Below are positions 42,681 through 51,151 of a stretch of DNA of 64,000 bases, piece by piece; position 1 is the stretch's first letter; each line of letters starts with the position of its first letter. The DNA is from Micromonospora pisi (lineage in GTDB: Bacteria > Actinomycetota > Actinomycetes > Mycobacteriales > Micromonosporaceae), in contig NZ_RBKT01000001.1 in assembly GCF_003633685.1 (NCBI RefSeq), forward strand, positions 3,658,001 to 3,722,000, read 5' to 3'. Made by a program: the position numbers and the translations under genes. The notes under the pieces are model-generated. The model did no database searches, was not told the DNA's origin, and saw nothing but the letters and a program-made list of their open reading frames with translations.

Positions 42681-43364
42681 CTACGGCTCGAACTTGTAGC
42701 CGAGACCGCGCACGGTGACGATGTAGCGGGGCGTGGAGGGCTCCGGCTCGACCTTGGAACGCAGTCGCTTGACGTGCACGTCGAGGGTCTTGGTGTCACC
42801 GACGTAGTCGGCACCCCAGACGCGGTCGATCAACTGCCCCCGGGTCAGCACCCGACCCGCGTTACGCAGCAGCAGTTCCAGCAGCTCGAACTCCTTGAGC
42901 GGCAACTGCACCGCGACACCGTCGACGGTCACCACGTGCCGCTCGATGTCCATCCGGACCGGCCCGGCGGCCAGGGTGGGCGCGGCCAGGTCGACCGTCT
43001 CGCTGCTCTTGCGCCGCAGCACCGCCCGGATCCGGGCGACGAGCTCACGCGGCGAGTACGGCTTGGTCACGTAGTCGTCGGCCCCGATCTCCAGGCCGAC
43101 CACCTTGTCGATCTCACTGTCCCGAGCGGTCACCATGATGATCGGTACGTGCGAGCGCTGACGCAGTTCGCGGCAGACCTCGGTACCGGACATCTCGGGC
43201 AGCATCAGGTCAAGGAGGACAATATCCGCGCCGGTGCGGTCGAATTCGGTGAGCGCCGAGAGCCCGGTCGGTGCGACCGAGACCTCGAAACCCTCTTTGC
43301 GCAGCATGTAGGAGAGGGCGTCGGAGAACGACTCCTCATCCTCGACCACGAGAACGCGGGCCAA
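42681..43364 (-). CDS. regX3: OmpR-family phosphate response regulator RegX3/PhoP
   Basis: 227 residues. The receiver domain (LVVEDEES, phospho-Asp in DIVLLDLMLPEMSG, TARDSEIDKVVGLEIGADDY, TKPYS) precedes a winged-helix domain (LPLKEFELLELLLRNAGRV, LDVHVKRLRSKVE, VTVRGLGYKFEP). The sequence is very close to mycobacterial RegX3, called PhoP in Streptomyces, the master regulator of phosphate starvation. The start is an unusual TTG (43364) with AGGAAAGGAAA upstream; the frame extends upstream without support. It is 31 nt downstream of senX3. Confidence 0.94.
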   Translation of the reverse strand: MARVLVVEDEESFSDALSYMLRKEGFEVSVAPTGLSALTEFDRTGADIVLLDLMLPEMSGTEVCRELRQRSHVPIIMVTARDSEIDKVVGLEIGADDYVTKPYSPRELVARIRAVLRRKSSETVDLAAPTLAAGPVRMDIERHVVTVDGVAVQLPLKEFELLELLLRNAGRVLTRGQLIDRVWGADYVGDTKTLDVHVKRLRSKVEPEPSTPRYIVTVRGLGYKFEP

Positions 43365-43395
43365 CGGAATTTCCTTTCCTCTGTCCGACCTGGGA

Positions 43396-44682
43396 TTACT
43401 CAGCCGAACCAGTGTCGATCTCAATTGACGGGGGTAGCGGTAGGACGGCGTCCGGAGGACGGGCTGGCAGCCGCAGGGTGAACGTCGAGCCTCCACCAAG
43501 CGTGCTTGACACCTCGACCCGTCCGCCATGGTTGGTGGCTATGTGTTTGACGATCGCCAGACCGAGACCGGTGCCCCCGGTCGCCCGCGAACGGGCCTGG
43601 TCGGCCCGGTAGAAGCGCTCGAAGATCCGGTCGACCTCGCTCGGCGAGATGCCGATGCCCTGGTCGGCGACGGAGATCTGGACGTGATCGTCGTCCGCCC
43701 GTGTGGTGACCGTCACCCGGCTCTCCTCGCCGGAGTACGCGATCGCGTTCTCCACCAGGTTGCCGACCGCCGTGGCGACCTGGCTGTCGCTGCCGTACAC
43801 GGTCAGGTCACGCTGGCCCTCGACCACGATCTCGACCTTCCGGGCGGAGGACGTGGTGCGGGTCCGGTCGATCACCTCGGCGATCACCCAGTCCACCGCG
43901 ACCGGCTCCGGCTCCGGCAGCGGCTCGGCACCCTGCAACCGGGTCAGTTCGAGCAGTTCGTTGACGAGCCGGCCGAGCCGGGTGGACTCGTGCTGGATCC
44001 GTTCGGCGAATCGTCGGGCCGCCACCACGTCCTCGGACGGCTCGACCCCACCGGTCTCGACCGGTGGCTCGGTGGCGTCCAGCAGCGCCTCGGCGAGCAA
44101 CTGCAACGCCCCGATCGGGGTCTTCAGCTCGTGGCTGACGTTCGCCACGAAGTCACGGCGTACCCGCGCCACCCGGTGCGACTCGGTCACGTCGGCGGCC
44201 TCGATGGCCACGTACCCGTTGCCGATCCCCATCGCGCGCAGGTGCACACCGAGCGGGTCATGGACCCCGCCGTCGCGGCTGCGCGGCAGGTCGAGTTCGA
44301 CCTCGCGCCGTACGCCGGTCCGACGCACCTGCCCGGCGAGGGTACGGATGATCGGGTGGGCCGCGACCGTACCCGGACCGGCTCCGGCACGTAGCAGGCC
44401 CATCGCCCGCGCCGCCGGATTGATCAGTACGGGCTCGTCGTTGGTGTCCAGGACCACCACGCCGACCCGGAGCGAGTCGATGCTCTTGCGTCCGAGTCCG
44501 GAAACTTCGTTCTGGTGCTTTGCGATCGCCGGCCTCCCGTCGGCTGGGGTGAGGTCGCCCCCAACCGGGAGTCGCCGCTCGTGTTGCACAGGCGCCCGCC
44601 GGATGGCGCGCACCAGCATCGGGCCGATGGTCAGCCCGACCACCAGCCCACCGGCCACGCCGGCTACGACCCCCCATTCCAC
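43396..44682 (-). CDS. senX3: Phosphate sensor histidine kinase SenX3/PhoR
   Basis: 428 residues. One N-terminal membrane helix (about 4-24), a PAS-like domain (SLRVGVVVLDTNDEPVLINP), HisKA (DFVANVSHELKTPIGALQLL, phospho-His) and HATPase (NLVENAIAYSG, DQGIGI, FERFYRADQARSRATGGTGL) are visible. The single helix differs from Streptomyces PhoR mainly in the short N-terminus. GTG 44682 lies 6 nt after TACGAT (44689-44694), predicting a leaderless mRNA. It is divergent from phoU across the PHO boxes and co-transcribed with regX3. Confidence 0.93.
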   Translation of the reverse strand: MEWGVVAGVAGGLVVGLTIGPMLVRAIRRAPVQHERRLPVGGDLTPADGRPAIAKHQNEVSGLGRKSIDSLRVGVVVLDTNDEPVLINPAARAMGLLRAGAGPGTVAAHPIIRTLAGQVRRTGVRREVELDLPRSRDGGVHDPLGVHLRAMGIGNGYVAIEAADVTESHRVARVRRDFVANVSHELKTPIGALQLLAEALLDATEPPVETGGVEPSEDVVAARRFAERIQHESTRLGRLVNELLELTRLQGAEPLPEPEPVAVDWVIAEVIDRTRTTSSARKVEIVVEGQRDLTVYGSDSQVATAVGNLVENAIAYSGEESRVTVTTRADDDHVQISVADQGIGISPSEVDRIFERFYRADQARSRATGGTGLGLAIVKHIATNHGGRVEVSSTLGGGSTFTLRLPARPPDAVLPLPPSIEIDTGSAE

Positions 44683-44754
44683 CCGGCGATCGTAGGGTCA
44701 TTGTTATCCAAGCGGCCCTACACAATAGGACAAATCAGGCGCCGACTTGGCAAA

Positions 44755-44797
44755 GTTCACGCTTCAGCCTCGCGTCGTTCACTTACGTTCACCTACG
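44755..44797. promoter_or_regulatory. PHO boxes between senX3 and phoU
   Basis: GTTCACTTACG (44777-44787) and GTTCACCTACG (44787-44797) each fit the 11-bp PhoP direct-repeat unit of Streptomyces (G[G/T]TCAYYYR[G/C]G). A third GTTCAC at 44755 is exactly two 11-bp steps away from the first, with a degenerate unit between. The array lies 105 nt before phoU and 73 nt before senX3, so RegX3/PhoP probably controls one or both. Confidence 0.75.
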
Positions 44798-44901
44798 GGC
44801 CGTCGGGGAGCCCTACGGTGAGCAGGCAACCTGCCCCAACCCCGTGCGGGTACGTCGGCGGCGGTGGCCCACCGGCGACCCACCGACCACAGGACGTGAT
44901 C

Positions 44902-45564
44902 ATGCGCGACGAGTTCCGGACCGACCTGCACATCGTCAGCCAACTGCTGGTGGACATGGCGGAGGCAGTCCGCGCGGCGATGAGCAAGGCGACCAAGGCG
45001 CTGCTCACCGCCGACCGGACAGCCGCCGAGGCCGTGATCGCCCGCGACGCCGAGATCAACCTCATCCACCGGCAGGTGGAGGAGCGGGTCGCCGACCTGC
45101 TCGCCCGGCAGGCCCCGGTCGCCTCCGACCTCCGTGCGGTGATCACCGCGCTGCACATCGCGGCCGACCTCGAGCGGATGGGCGACCTCGCCGACCACGT
45201 CGCCAAGACGGCACTGCGCCGGCACCCCTCCCCGGCCGTACCGGCGGAGCTGCGCGGGGTCTTCACCGAGATGGCGGGCGTCGCCGACCGGATCGCGCGC
45301 AAGATCGGCGCAGTGCTCTCCAAGCCCGACGCCGACCTCGCGGCCGAGCTGGAGAGCGACGACGACGCCATGGACGACCTGCACCGGGACCTGTTCGCGA
45401 TCCTGCTCAGCGACGACTGGCCGTACGGGGTCGAGACCGGCATCGACGGCGCCCTGCTGGGCCGCTTCTACGAGCGCTACGCCGACCACGCGGTCAACGC
45501 CGGCGAGCGGGTCGTCTACCTGGTCACCGGCGAGTTCGCCGACGAGCAGAGCACTGCCAGCTAG
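44902..45564 (+). CDS. phoU: Phosphate signalling protein PhoU
   Basis: A 220-residue, all-helical protein of two PhoU repeats. Metal-cluster motifs of the family are seen (ALHIAADLERMGDLADHVAK in repeat one, LLGRFYERYADHAVNAGERV in repeat two). It damps PhoR/SenX3 signalling when phosphate is ample, normally through the Pst transporter, which is not in this window. ATG 44902 has AGGA about 9 nt upstream. Divergence from senX3-regX3 copies the Streptomyces phoU-phoRP arrangement. Confidence 0.92.
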   Translation: MRDEFRTDLHIVSQLLVDMAEAVRAAMSKATKALLTADRTAAEAVIARDAEINLIHRQVEERVADLLARQAPVASDLRAVITALHIAADLERMGDLADHVAKTALRRHPSPAVPAELRGVFTEMAGVADRIARKIGAVLSKPDADLAAELESDDDAMDDLHRDLFAILLSDDWPYGVETGIDGALLGRFYERYADHAVNAGERVVYLVTGEFADEQSTAS

Positions 45565-45629
45565 TCCTGCCGCCCGCCGGGTGACCGACCGGCCAGCCGC
45601 GCCCGACGCAGAGCCGGGTGGACCACGGC

Positions 45630-45670
45630 AAGGGGCCCTTCCCAACCGGAAACGGTAGGAAGGGCCCCTT
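45630..45670. repeat. AAGGGGCCCTTCC interspersed repeat, copy 2
   Basis: AAGGGGCCCTTCCC (45630-45643) and AGGAAGGGCCCCTT (45657-45670) form one hairpin with a short spacer AACCGGAAACGGT, itself partly palindromic. It sits in the 171-nt gap between convergent phoU and gpmA. The spacer differs from the AAAGCGATAACA type of copies 1 and 3. Confidence 0.8.
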
Positions 45671-45735
45671 GTTCACATGGCGTCACGCGGCCCGGCAGCG
45701 CCGAAGCGCTGCTGGACGGGTCAGCGCCGGAAGAG

Positions 45736-46485
45736 TCAGCGGCCCTGGTTGGCGACGGCGGCGGCGGCCTCCTTGGCCGCCTCCGGGTCGAGGTAGGTGC
45801 CGCCCGAGGTGACCGGACGCAGCTGCGGGTCGAGGTCGTAGCGCAGCGGGATGCCGGTCGGGATGTTGAGCTTGGCGATCGCCTCGTCGGAGATCTGGTC
45901 CAGGTGCTTGACCAGGGCCCGCAGCGAGTTGCCGTGCGCCGCGACGAGCACGGTCCGGCCGGCCAGCACGTCCGGCACGATCGAGTCGTACCAGTACGGC
46001 AGCATCCGCTCCACCACGTCCTTGAGGCACTCGGTACGGGGCATAAGCTCCGGCGGCACCAGGGCGTAGCGCGGGTCTCCGGCCGGCGACCACTCGTCGT
46101 CGTCCGCGATCGGCGGCGGCGGGGTGTCGTACGACCGGCGCCAGAGCATGAACTGCTCCTCGCCGTACTCCGCCAGGGTCTGCTTCTTGTCCTTGCCCTG
46201 CAACGCGCCGTAGTGCCGCTCGTTGAGCCGCCACGACCGGCGGACCGCGATCCAGTGCCGGTCAGCGGCGTTCAGCGCCAGCTCCGAGGTGCGGATGGCC
46301 CGGCGCAGCACGCTGGTGTGCACCACGTCCGGGAGCAGCCCGTGCTCCCGCATCAGCTCGCCACCGCGGCGCGCCTCGCCCTCACCCTTCGCGGTCAGGT
46401 CCACGTCGACCCAGCCGGTGAAGAGGTTCTTGGCGTTCCAATCACTCTCGCCGTGCCGCAGCAGCACGAGGGTCCCAACTGTCAT
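45736..46485 (-). CDS. gpmA: 2,3-bisphosphoglycerate-dependent phosphoglycerate mutase
   Basis: Glycolytic interconversion of 3- and 2-phosphoglycerate. The 249 residues contain the phospho-His motif [49 protein letters not shown], and the second catalytic His in [16 protein letters not shown]. It ends in an Ala-rich tail. ATG 46485 is used; ATG 46494 in frame has its purine-rich element too close. It lies in the conserved gpm-senX3-regX3 neighbourhood, though here phoU separates it from the two-component pair. Confidence 0.94.
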   Translation of the reverse strand: MTVGTLVLLRHGESDWNAKNLFTGWVDVDLTAKGEGEARRGGELMREHGLLPDVVHTSVLRRAIRTSELALNAADRHWIAVRRSWRLNERHYGALQGKDKKQTLAEYGEEQFMLWRRSYDTPPPPIADDDEWSPAGDPRYALVPPELMPRTECLKDVVERMLPYWYDSIVPDVLAGRTVLVAAHGNSLRALVKHLDQISDEAIAKLNIPTGIPLRYDLDPQLRPVTSGGTYLDPEAAKEAAAAVANQGR

Positions 46486-46633
46486 GCCCCACATCTTTCC
46501 GCAGGTCCCGTCGGGACGCGCCGGCACCCGCCGTGACGACCACCACGTGGTAATCAACATGACCGCGAGTGAGCGCGCCGACTAGGTTGTAAGGCATTGA
46601 CCGATCAGAGGTCATTACACATCGGGGGGCGAC

Positions 46634-47929
46634 GTGAGGTCGGTACGGGGCTGGGTCAAAGACACCACAGGTGGATTACCCACCACTTTCTGGTACCTCT
46701 GGACCGGGACCCTGATCAACCGCCTCGGCTCCTTCATCCTGGTCTTCCTCGCCATCTACCTGACCACCGCGCGCGGCTTCTCAGCGGTCGAGGCGGGCCT
46801 GGTGATCGGCCTCTACGGGGCCGGCGGCACCGTCGGCACGCTCACCGGCGGCATCCTCGCCGACCGCTGGGGACGGCGCCCCACCCTGCTCACCGCACAC
46901 ATCGGCGCGGCCTCGATGATGCTGGCGCTCGGCTTCGCCCGCGGACTCTGGGTGATCGCGGCTGGTGCGCTGCTGCTCGGCATGTTCGCCGAGGCGGCCC
47001 GGCCGGCGTTCGCCGCGATGATGGTCGACGTGGTGCCGGACCGGGACCGGTTGCGCGCCTTCTCGCTGAACTACTGGGCGATCAACCTCGGCTTCGCCTG
47101 CGCCGCGATCCTGGCCGGGTTCGCCGCCCAGGTCAGCTACGAACTGCTCTTCCTGGTCGACGCGACGACCACGCTCATCACCGCGGCCGTCATCTTCCTC
47201 AAGGTCCGCGAGCCGCACCGGACGTACGTCCCCTCGGCCCCGGTCCCCGGCACCCGCGCCCGCGGTGGCCTGCTCGACGTCCTGGGCGACCGCGTCTTCC
47301 TCGGCTTCGTGCTGATCAACATCTTCACCGCGCTGGTCTTCCTCCAGCACATCTCGATGCTGCCGATCGCGATGGGCGCCGACGGCCTGGCACCCTCCAC
47401 CTACGGCACCGTGATCGCACTCAACGGAATCCTGATCGTCGCCGGCCAGCTCTTCGTGCCCCGGCTGATCCGCGGGCGCAGCCGGTCGCACGTACTGGCC
47501 CTGGCCGCCGTCATCACCGGAGTCGGATTCGGACTGACCGCCTTCGCCGACGCGGCCTGGTTCTACGCGCTCACCGTGCTGACCTGGACCCTCGGCGAGA
47601 TGCTCAACTCCCCGTCGAACTCGACCCTGATCGCCGAACTCTCCAAGCCCGGGATGCGCGGCCGTTACCAGGGGGTCTTCTCCCTTTCCTGGTCACTGGC
47701 CGGGTTCAGCGCACCGATCCTCGGCGGCCTGGTACGCGAGCACCTCGGCGACTCGACCCTCTGGCTCGGCTGCGCCGCGATCGGACTCGCGATCGCGGTC
47801 GCACACCTGATCTCCGGCCCGGCGCGCGAACGTCGGGCGGTGGAGCTCAAGCGGCTGGCCAACGAGGCCGAATCGCGCCGGACCCCGACCCCCACCCCGG
47901 GCCCACTGGCCGCTTCTCAGGCAGCCTGA
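46634..47929 (+). CDS. MFS transporter (first of tandem pair)
   Basis: A 431-residue, 12-helix facilitator of the DHA1/MdtH-like type. The N-terminus RGWVKDTTGGLPTTFWYLWT and the motif A loop GGILADRWGRRPTLL are clear. GTG 46634 has a run of six G 4 nt upstream. The gene that follows after 115 nt is a paralogue sharing the N-terminal block and the motif GQLFVPRLI, so a tandem duplication is likely. The substrate is unknown. Confidence 0.85.
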   Translation: MRSVRGWVKDTTGGLPTTFWYLWTGTLINRLGSFILVFLAIYLTTARGFSAVEAGLVIGLYGAGGTVGTLTGGILADRWGRRPTLLTAHIGAASMMLALGFARGLWVIAAGALLLGMFAEAARPAFAAMMVDVVPDRDRLRAFSLNYWAINLGFACAAILAGFAAQVSYELLFLVDATTTLITAAVIFLKVREPHRTYVPSAPVPGTRARGGLLDVLGDRVFLGFVLINIFTALVFLQHISMLPIAMGADGLAPSTYGTVIALNGILIVAGQLFVPRLIRGRSRSHVLALAAVITGVGFGLTAFADAAWFYALTVLTWTLGEMLNSPSNSTLIAELSKPGMRGRYQGVFSLSWSLAGFSAPILGGLVREHLGDSTLWLGCAAIGLAIAVAHLISGPARERRAVELKRLANEAESRRTPTPTPGPLAASQAA

Positions 47930-48044
47930 ACCCCCTCCCGCGACCAGCCCCCGGGAACGGGGGTGATCCGTGGCACGCTGGTGCGTGGCGCAGGGTCTTC
48001 CTATGATCAAACTGGAAACAAACCTTGCAGAAAGAGGTACGTGG

Positions 48045-49331
48045 GTGCGCGGTTGGCTGCGCGAAACCGCCGGAGGACTCCCCGCCACCTACTGGTACCT
48101 CTGGACCGGGCTCCTGATCAACCGGGTCGGCGCGTTCGCGATGCTCTTCCTGTCGCTCTACCTGACCGGCAGCCGGGGAGCCAGCGAAGGTCTCGCCGGG
48201 CTGGTGGTCGGCGCGTACGGGGCCGGCGGCGCGGTCGGGGTGCTGCTCGGCGGGGTGTTGGCCGACGGCTGGGGCCGACGCGCCACCCTGGTCTGGTCGC
48301 ACCTGGCGGCGGCGATCGGCATGCTCGTGCTCGCCTTCGCCAACGACCTGGCCACCATCGCCGTCCTCGCCGCACTGATCGGCGTCATGCACTCGATGCC
48401 GGGGCCGGCGTTCGTCGCGGCGATCATCGACGTGGTGCCCGAGGAGCGCCGGTCACGGGCGTTCAACCTCCAGTTCTGGGCGTTCAACCTGGGCATGGCC
48501 GCCGCCTCGTTCCTCGCCGGCCTGCTCGCCGAGACGAGTTTCCTGGCGCTCTTCCTGGTCGACGCGGGCGCCACCCTCGCCACCACCGTGCTGATCGCCT
48601 GGAAGGTGCCGGAAACACTGCGCCGCACCACCGGCCGTCGCGCCACCCGCACGCCGGGCAACGCCGGGGCGGGAACGGCACGCCGACCCGGACTGGTCAC
48701 CGCGCTGACCGACCGTACGTTCATGGTGTTCGTGGGGTTGACCTTCGTGCTGGCCGTACTCACCACCCAGACCTCGACGATCATGCCGCTGGCGATGCGG
48801 GCGGACGGGCTCAGCGCAACGTCGTACGGAATCGTGGTGGCGCTCGGCGGCGGACTGATCGTGCTCGGGCAGCTCTTCGTGCCCCGGCTGATCGACGGTT
48901 ACCGCAAGCACCTGGTGCTCTCCGCCTCGACCGCCCTGCTCGCCCTCGGCTTCGGCGCACTCGCCCTCGCCGACCACCTACCGGTCTACCTGGCCGCCTC
49001 GGTGGTGTGGACGGTCGGCTCGATGCTGGCCGCACCACCGAACGCCGAGATCAACGCGGAACTCGCCCCGGCCGTACTCCGGGCCCGCTACCAGTCGGTC
49101 TTCTACCTGACCTTTCCCGCAGCCGCGTTTGTCGCACCCGCCCTGGGCGGGGTGAGCCTGCAGCACCTCGGAGACTGGCACTGGGTCATCGTTGGTGGTC
49201 TGGGCCTGGCTGCGGCGCTCGGGCACCTGTTGGCCGGCCCGCCCCGCGAACGGCGGGTGGCGGTGCTCCGGACCGCTGCGCCGCCCGCGTCGAGTGCCAT
49301 CGTCAGCACCGCCGGTGCCGCCAGCGACTGA
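48045..49331 (+). CDS. MFS transporter (second of tandem pair)
   Basis: 428 residues, paralogous to the upstream gene (RGWLRETAGGLPATYWYLWT; GVLADGWGRRATLVWSH; GQLFVPRLIDGYRKH). The start is set at GTG 48045 because AAGAGG lies 7 nt upstream and because the paralogue begins at the same point. The frame is open further upstream, but that part overlaps a TATGAT -10 element at 48002-48007, which gives this copy its own promoter. The substrate is unknown. Confidence 0.83.
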   Translation: MRGWLRETAGGLPATYWYLWTGLLINRVGAFAMLFLSLYLTGSRGASEGLAGLVVGAYGAGGAVGVLLGGVLADGWGRRATLVWSHLAAAIGMLVLAFANDLATIAVLAALIGVMHSMPGPAFVAAIIDVVPEERRSRAFNLQFWAFNLGMAAASFLAGLLAETSFLALFLVDAGATLATTVLIAWKVPETLRRTTGRRATRTPGNAGAGTARRPGLVTALTDRTFMVFVGLTFVLAVLTTQTSTIMPLAMRADGLSATSYGIVVALGGGLIVLGQLFVPRLIDGYRKHLVLSASTALLALGFGALALADHLPVYLAASVVWTVGSMLAAPPNAEINAELAPAVLRARYQSVFYLTFPAAAFVAPALGGVSLQHLGDWHWVIVGGLGLAAALGHLLAGPPRERRVAVLRTAAPPASSAIVSTAGAASD

Positions 49332-49641
49332 ACCGCGCCAACCGACCGGCAACCACAGAAAAGTCGGCCCGGCGGCGGCGGGCGACACTCACCCCCGTAA
49401 GCATCGCCCGCTCACACCGCCGGTCTCAGGTGGCGCCGTCCCCCAACGGCTTAGTGCCACCCGTCCCCCGGGCGCGCTCTGCTCGGTGCTCGGATCTGCT
49501 CGATCCGCGGTTCCCCCGAACCGTTCCAAGCGTCGCGCCCGCGATCACGGTAGTTCGCGCTCCGGAACCGGCACAAGCTCAGCGGCTGTCTCGCCGGTCA
49601 CACGGAGTGAATCACCACACGCGAACCATGTTCCGTACAGT
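49332..49641. other. Intergenic, no gene seen
   Basis: 310 nt between convergent genes. One small hairpin, CGGTTC-CCCC-GAACCG (49508-49523), could terminate either transcript. Coding bias is weak in all frames and no RNA gene was recognised. Confidence 0.4.
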
Positions 49642-50517
49642 TCAGCCATCTTCCCGGTCCGGAGATTCCGGCTTGAAGAAGTTACTTTGCTTACCGTCCG
49701 AACGCTGCTCCTGGTAGATGAAGTTCAGCCGGCGCAGGTCGAACGTCTTGAACCACTGCTCCCAGGTGATCTGCCGCAACCGGCCGCCCTCGCGCCACCC
49801 CGGAAAATTGAACGTCAGAACGCCGGCCCGGCCGTCACGCTCGGTCCCGGCGATCGTCGCCGGCTTCGCCTTACGGGCCCGCGCCCACCGCCGGATCACC
49901 TCGTGACTCGTGGTGACCAGGCTCCGTCCCGGCCGTTCCGGCCGCTGGTCGGGCGAGGAGATCGGCTGGGCGTACTTCAACGAACGGGACATGGTCCGAC
50001 CCATCCGGATTCCGTTGGCCGCCGCGTTCTTCGCCCGTTCCATGGTACGGGCGGCCGTACTCGGCGCCGCCTTCGACGGGGACGCCCGACGCTGCCGCGC
50101 CGCCGCGCTCACCTGCCCCGAAGCGGTCCTCGTCCGCGCCGACGACGCACTCTTGCGCGCGGGCGACGTACTCTTCCGGGCCGACGCGGTGCTGGTCCGG
50201 GCCGACGCGGTGCTCTTACGCGCCGCCGGGCTGCTCTTACGGGCAGCCGTCCCGGTCCGCTTCGCCGGGCCCGTGCTCTGACGCGCCGACCCACCGCCGG
50301 CCCGTCCCTCCGCCCGCATCGCCCTCGCCAGCCGCTGCACCAGATCGTCCTTGCGCAACGCGGAGATGCCGGTGATGCCCCGCTTGCGGAGCTGGCCACG
50401 GATCTGGTCGGCGGTCAGCTGGGCGATGTCACTCGGACTGCTGGTTCGGGCGCTGATCGCCCGGCTTCTGGTCGCGGTCGCGGTGCCGCCGCGACTCGAA
50501 CTGCTTCGTTGAGCCAT
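49642..50517 (-). CDS. Rho-N/SAP-like protein with basic heptad repeats (nucleoid-associated candidate)
   Basis: 291 residues. Residues about 33-70 (LTADQIRGQLRKRGITGISA) form a Rho N-terminal or SAP-like helix-extended fold that binds nucleic acid. Residues 91-132 are six basic seven-residue repeats of the type xARKSTx, like histone H1 or Hu tails. A conserved C-terminal domain (about 200-283; VLTFNFPGWREGG, WEQWFKTFDLRRLNFIYQE, KQSNFF) occurs widely in actinobacteria with other N-termini. It is probably DNA- or RNA-binding. ATG 50517; GGGAG lies 14 nt upstream, which is long. Confidence 0.65.
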   Translation of the reverse strand: MAQRSSSSRGGTATATRSRAISARTSSPSDIAQLTADQIRGQLRKRGITGISALRKDDLVQRLARAMRAEGRAGGGSARQSTGPAKRTGTAARKSSPAARKSTASARTSTASARKSTSPARKSASSARTRTASGQVSAAARQRRASPSKAAPSTAARTMERAKNAAANGIRMGRTMSRSLKYAQPISSPDQRPERPGRSLVTTSHEVIRRWARARKAKPATIAGTERDGRAGVLTFNFPGWREGGRLRQITWEQWFKTFDLRRLNFIYQEQRSDGKQSNFFKPESPDREDG

Positions 50518-50601
50518 GAGATTCTCACGCTCCCTGGACAGTCTGTCATCGGCATGCGGCGCGCGTCGCTCATCGTCCGTGCGCCACCGCTGCCATACCC
50601 G

Positions 50602-51132
50602 TCAGGGACGGTCCAAATCCGGGTCGGCGGATTTCGACGGCTCGAAAAGATGGGTGAAGGCCGCGAGGTTCGCGACAGACTCGCCCCGTTTGATCCGCCA
50701 CTCCCATTCGCGCCGGATCGAGGTACCGAAACCGATCTCCAACATGGTGTCGAAGGACTCGTCGGCGTAGCTCAACACCGAACCGAGCAACCGGTCCAGT
50801 TCCTCCTCGGAAACCCCCGCCAACCCGACCCGACCGGTGAGGTACACGTCGCCGACCGCGTCAACGGAGAAGGCCACGCCGTACATCCGCGCATTGCGGC
50901 GCAGCAACCAGGCCCACAACTCCTCGCGCCGCTCATCCGGCTGGCGCATCACGAACGCCTCGATCCGGAGCGCGTGCTCGCCCACGATCAGGTTGCAGAC
51001 CGTCTTCAGCTTGTGCGTACCAGGAAGGGTCACCGCGTAGGCGAACTCACCGGTCGCCTCGCACGGCAGCTCACGCTCGGCGCAGACCGACTCGATCAAC
51101 GCCCCGATCGCCAGCCGGTCGTCCCGCCCGGT
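50602..51132 (-). CDS. YbjN-domain protein (Rv0487-like)
   Basis: 176 residues with the YbjN / type III chaperone-like fold (CNLIVGEHALRIEAFVMRQP, LLRRNARMYGVAFSVDAVGD, YLTGRVGLAGVSEEELDRLLG). Function unknown. It lies 19 nt after mshA on the same strand, as in mycobacteria, and so is probably co-transcribed. GTG 51132 is the best available start, though its RBS (CGAG) is weak. Confidence 0.75.
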   Translation of the reverse strand, partial: TGRDDRLAIGALIESVCAERELPCEATGEFAYAVTLPGTHKLKTVCNLIVGEHALRIEAFVMRQPDERREELWAWLLRRNARMYGVAFSVDAVGDVYLTGRVGLAGVSEEELDRLLGSVLSYADESFDTMLEIGFGTSIRREWEWRIKRGESVANLAAFTHLFEPSKSADPDLDRP

Positions 51133-51151
51133 CACCTCGGAAACCGCCCGG

